From Bacteroidales bacterium (GTDB taxonomy: Bacteria; Bacteroidota; Bacteroidia; Bacteroidales; WCHB1-69), in the NCBI GenBank assembly GCA_017617445.1, contig JAFZWE010000027.1:1-61044 (forward strand): a stretch of DNA of 61,044 nucleotides, in the 5' to 3' direction. Below the pieces are notes generated by a model, which had not been told where the DNA came from, made no database searches, and was given only the letters and a program-made list of their open reading frames with translations. Positions 61,044-61,044 of the stretch are shown here, piece after piece. A program made the position numbers and the translations under genes. Position 1 is the first letter of the stretch, and every line of letters starts with the position of its first letter.

Positions 61044-61044
61044 A

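Overview
The window looks like a chromosomal segment of a Bacteroidota bacterium, most likely Bacteroidales. The reasons are the many Bacteroidetes-type -7 promoter elements (TAnnTTTG, often TATTTTTG), two giant secreted proteins ending in type IX secretion (T9SS) sorting domains, a lysine-gingipain-like C25 peptidase, an S46 dipeptidyl peptidase, many secreted TPR proteins, and housekeeping proteins with Bacteroidetes-style sequence. No replication origin, prophage, CRISPR array or riboswitch was recognised.

Layout. 1-4.7 kb: the tail of an unknown gene, a cysteine-rich lipoprotein, a non-coding block of inverted and near-tandem repeats, a manA-trmN6 pair, a secreted unknown, and a divergently transcribed YD-like repeat protein. 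4.8-11.7 kb: serS, a secreted TPR protein and rsmA packed as an operon; a chagasin-like (I42) lipoprotein overlapping a GT2 glycosyltransferase; and gapA with a clear terminator. 11.7-13.1 kb: a complete IS3-family insertion sequence with terminal inverted repeats, a textbook -1 frameshift site and a perfect 34-bp palindrome over the orfB stop codon. 13.2-18.3 kb: tRNA-Ser(GCU), an S46 dipeptidyl peptidase and a large secreted unknown, all on the minus strand. 18.5-22.7 kb: trpS, a XerD-like recombinase, a SpoU methyltransferase and a CoA-transferase on the plus strand, meeting aroE tail to tail. 22.6-30.3 kb, minus strand: TPR-TPR-dedA-aroE, ruvX-def-lipoprotein and ribE-dgt.

30.4-42.8 kb is a single gene for a 4138-residue surface protein. 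It holds about thirty YDG/MBG-type repeats flanked by SprB-like and HYR-like modules and ends in a T9SS sorting domain. Part of the repeat array was made by an internal duplication with a 1308-bp period. 43.1-55.9 kb is a probable minus-strand operon: acidic TPR protein, Kgp-like C25 peptidase (2046 aa, T9SS tail), TolC-like protein, thioredoxin-fold protein, NAD(P)HX repair enzyme and an SDR. 56-59.8 kb holds a YitT-family membrane protein and a compact five-gene minus-strand operon of small or unknown envelope proteins with its own promoter and terminator. The window ends with a DUF3298-like unknown and the truncated 3' end of a four-helix-bundle (23S rRNA intervening-sequence-type) protein.

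Taken together, core translation, cofactor and cell-wall-precursor genes are interleaved with an extracellular proteolysis and adhesion programme: the C25 peptidase, the S46 exopeptidase, the I42 inhibitor-like lipoprotein and the giant adhesin. The features least explained by known families are the giant MBG adhesin with its long leader, the peptidase operon, and the five-gene operon at 57.1-59.8 kb.
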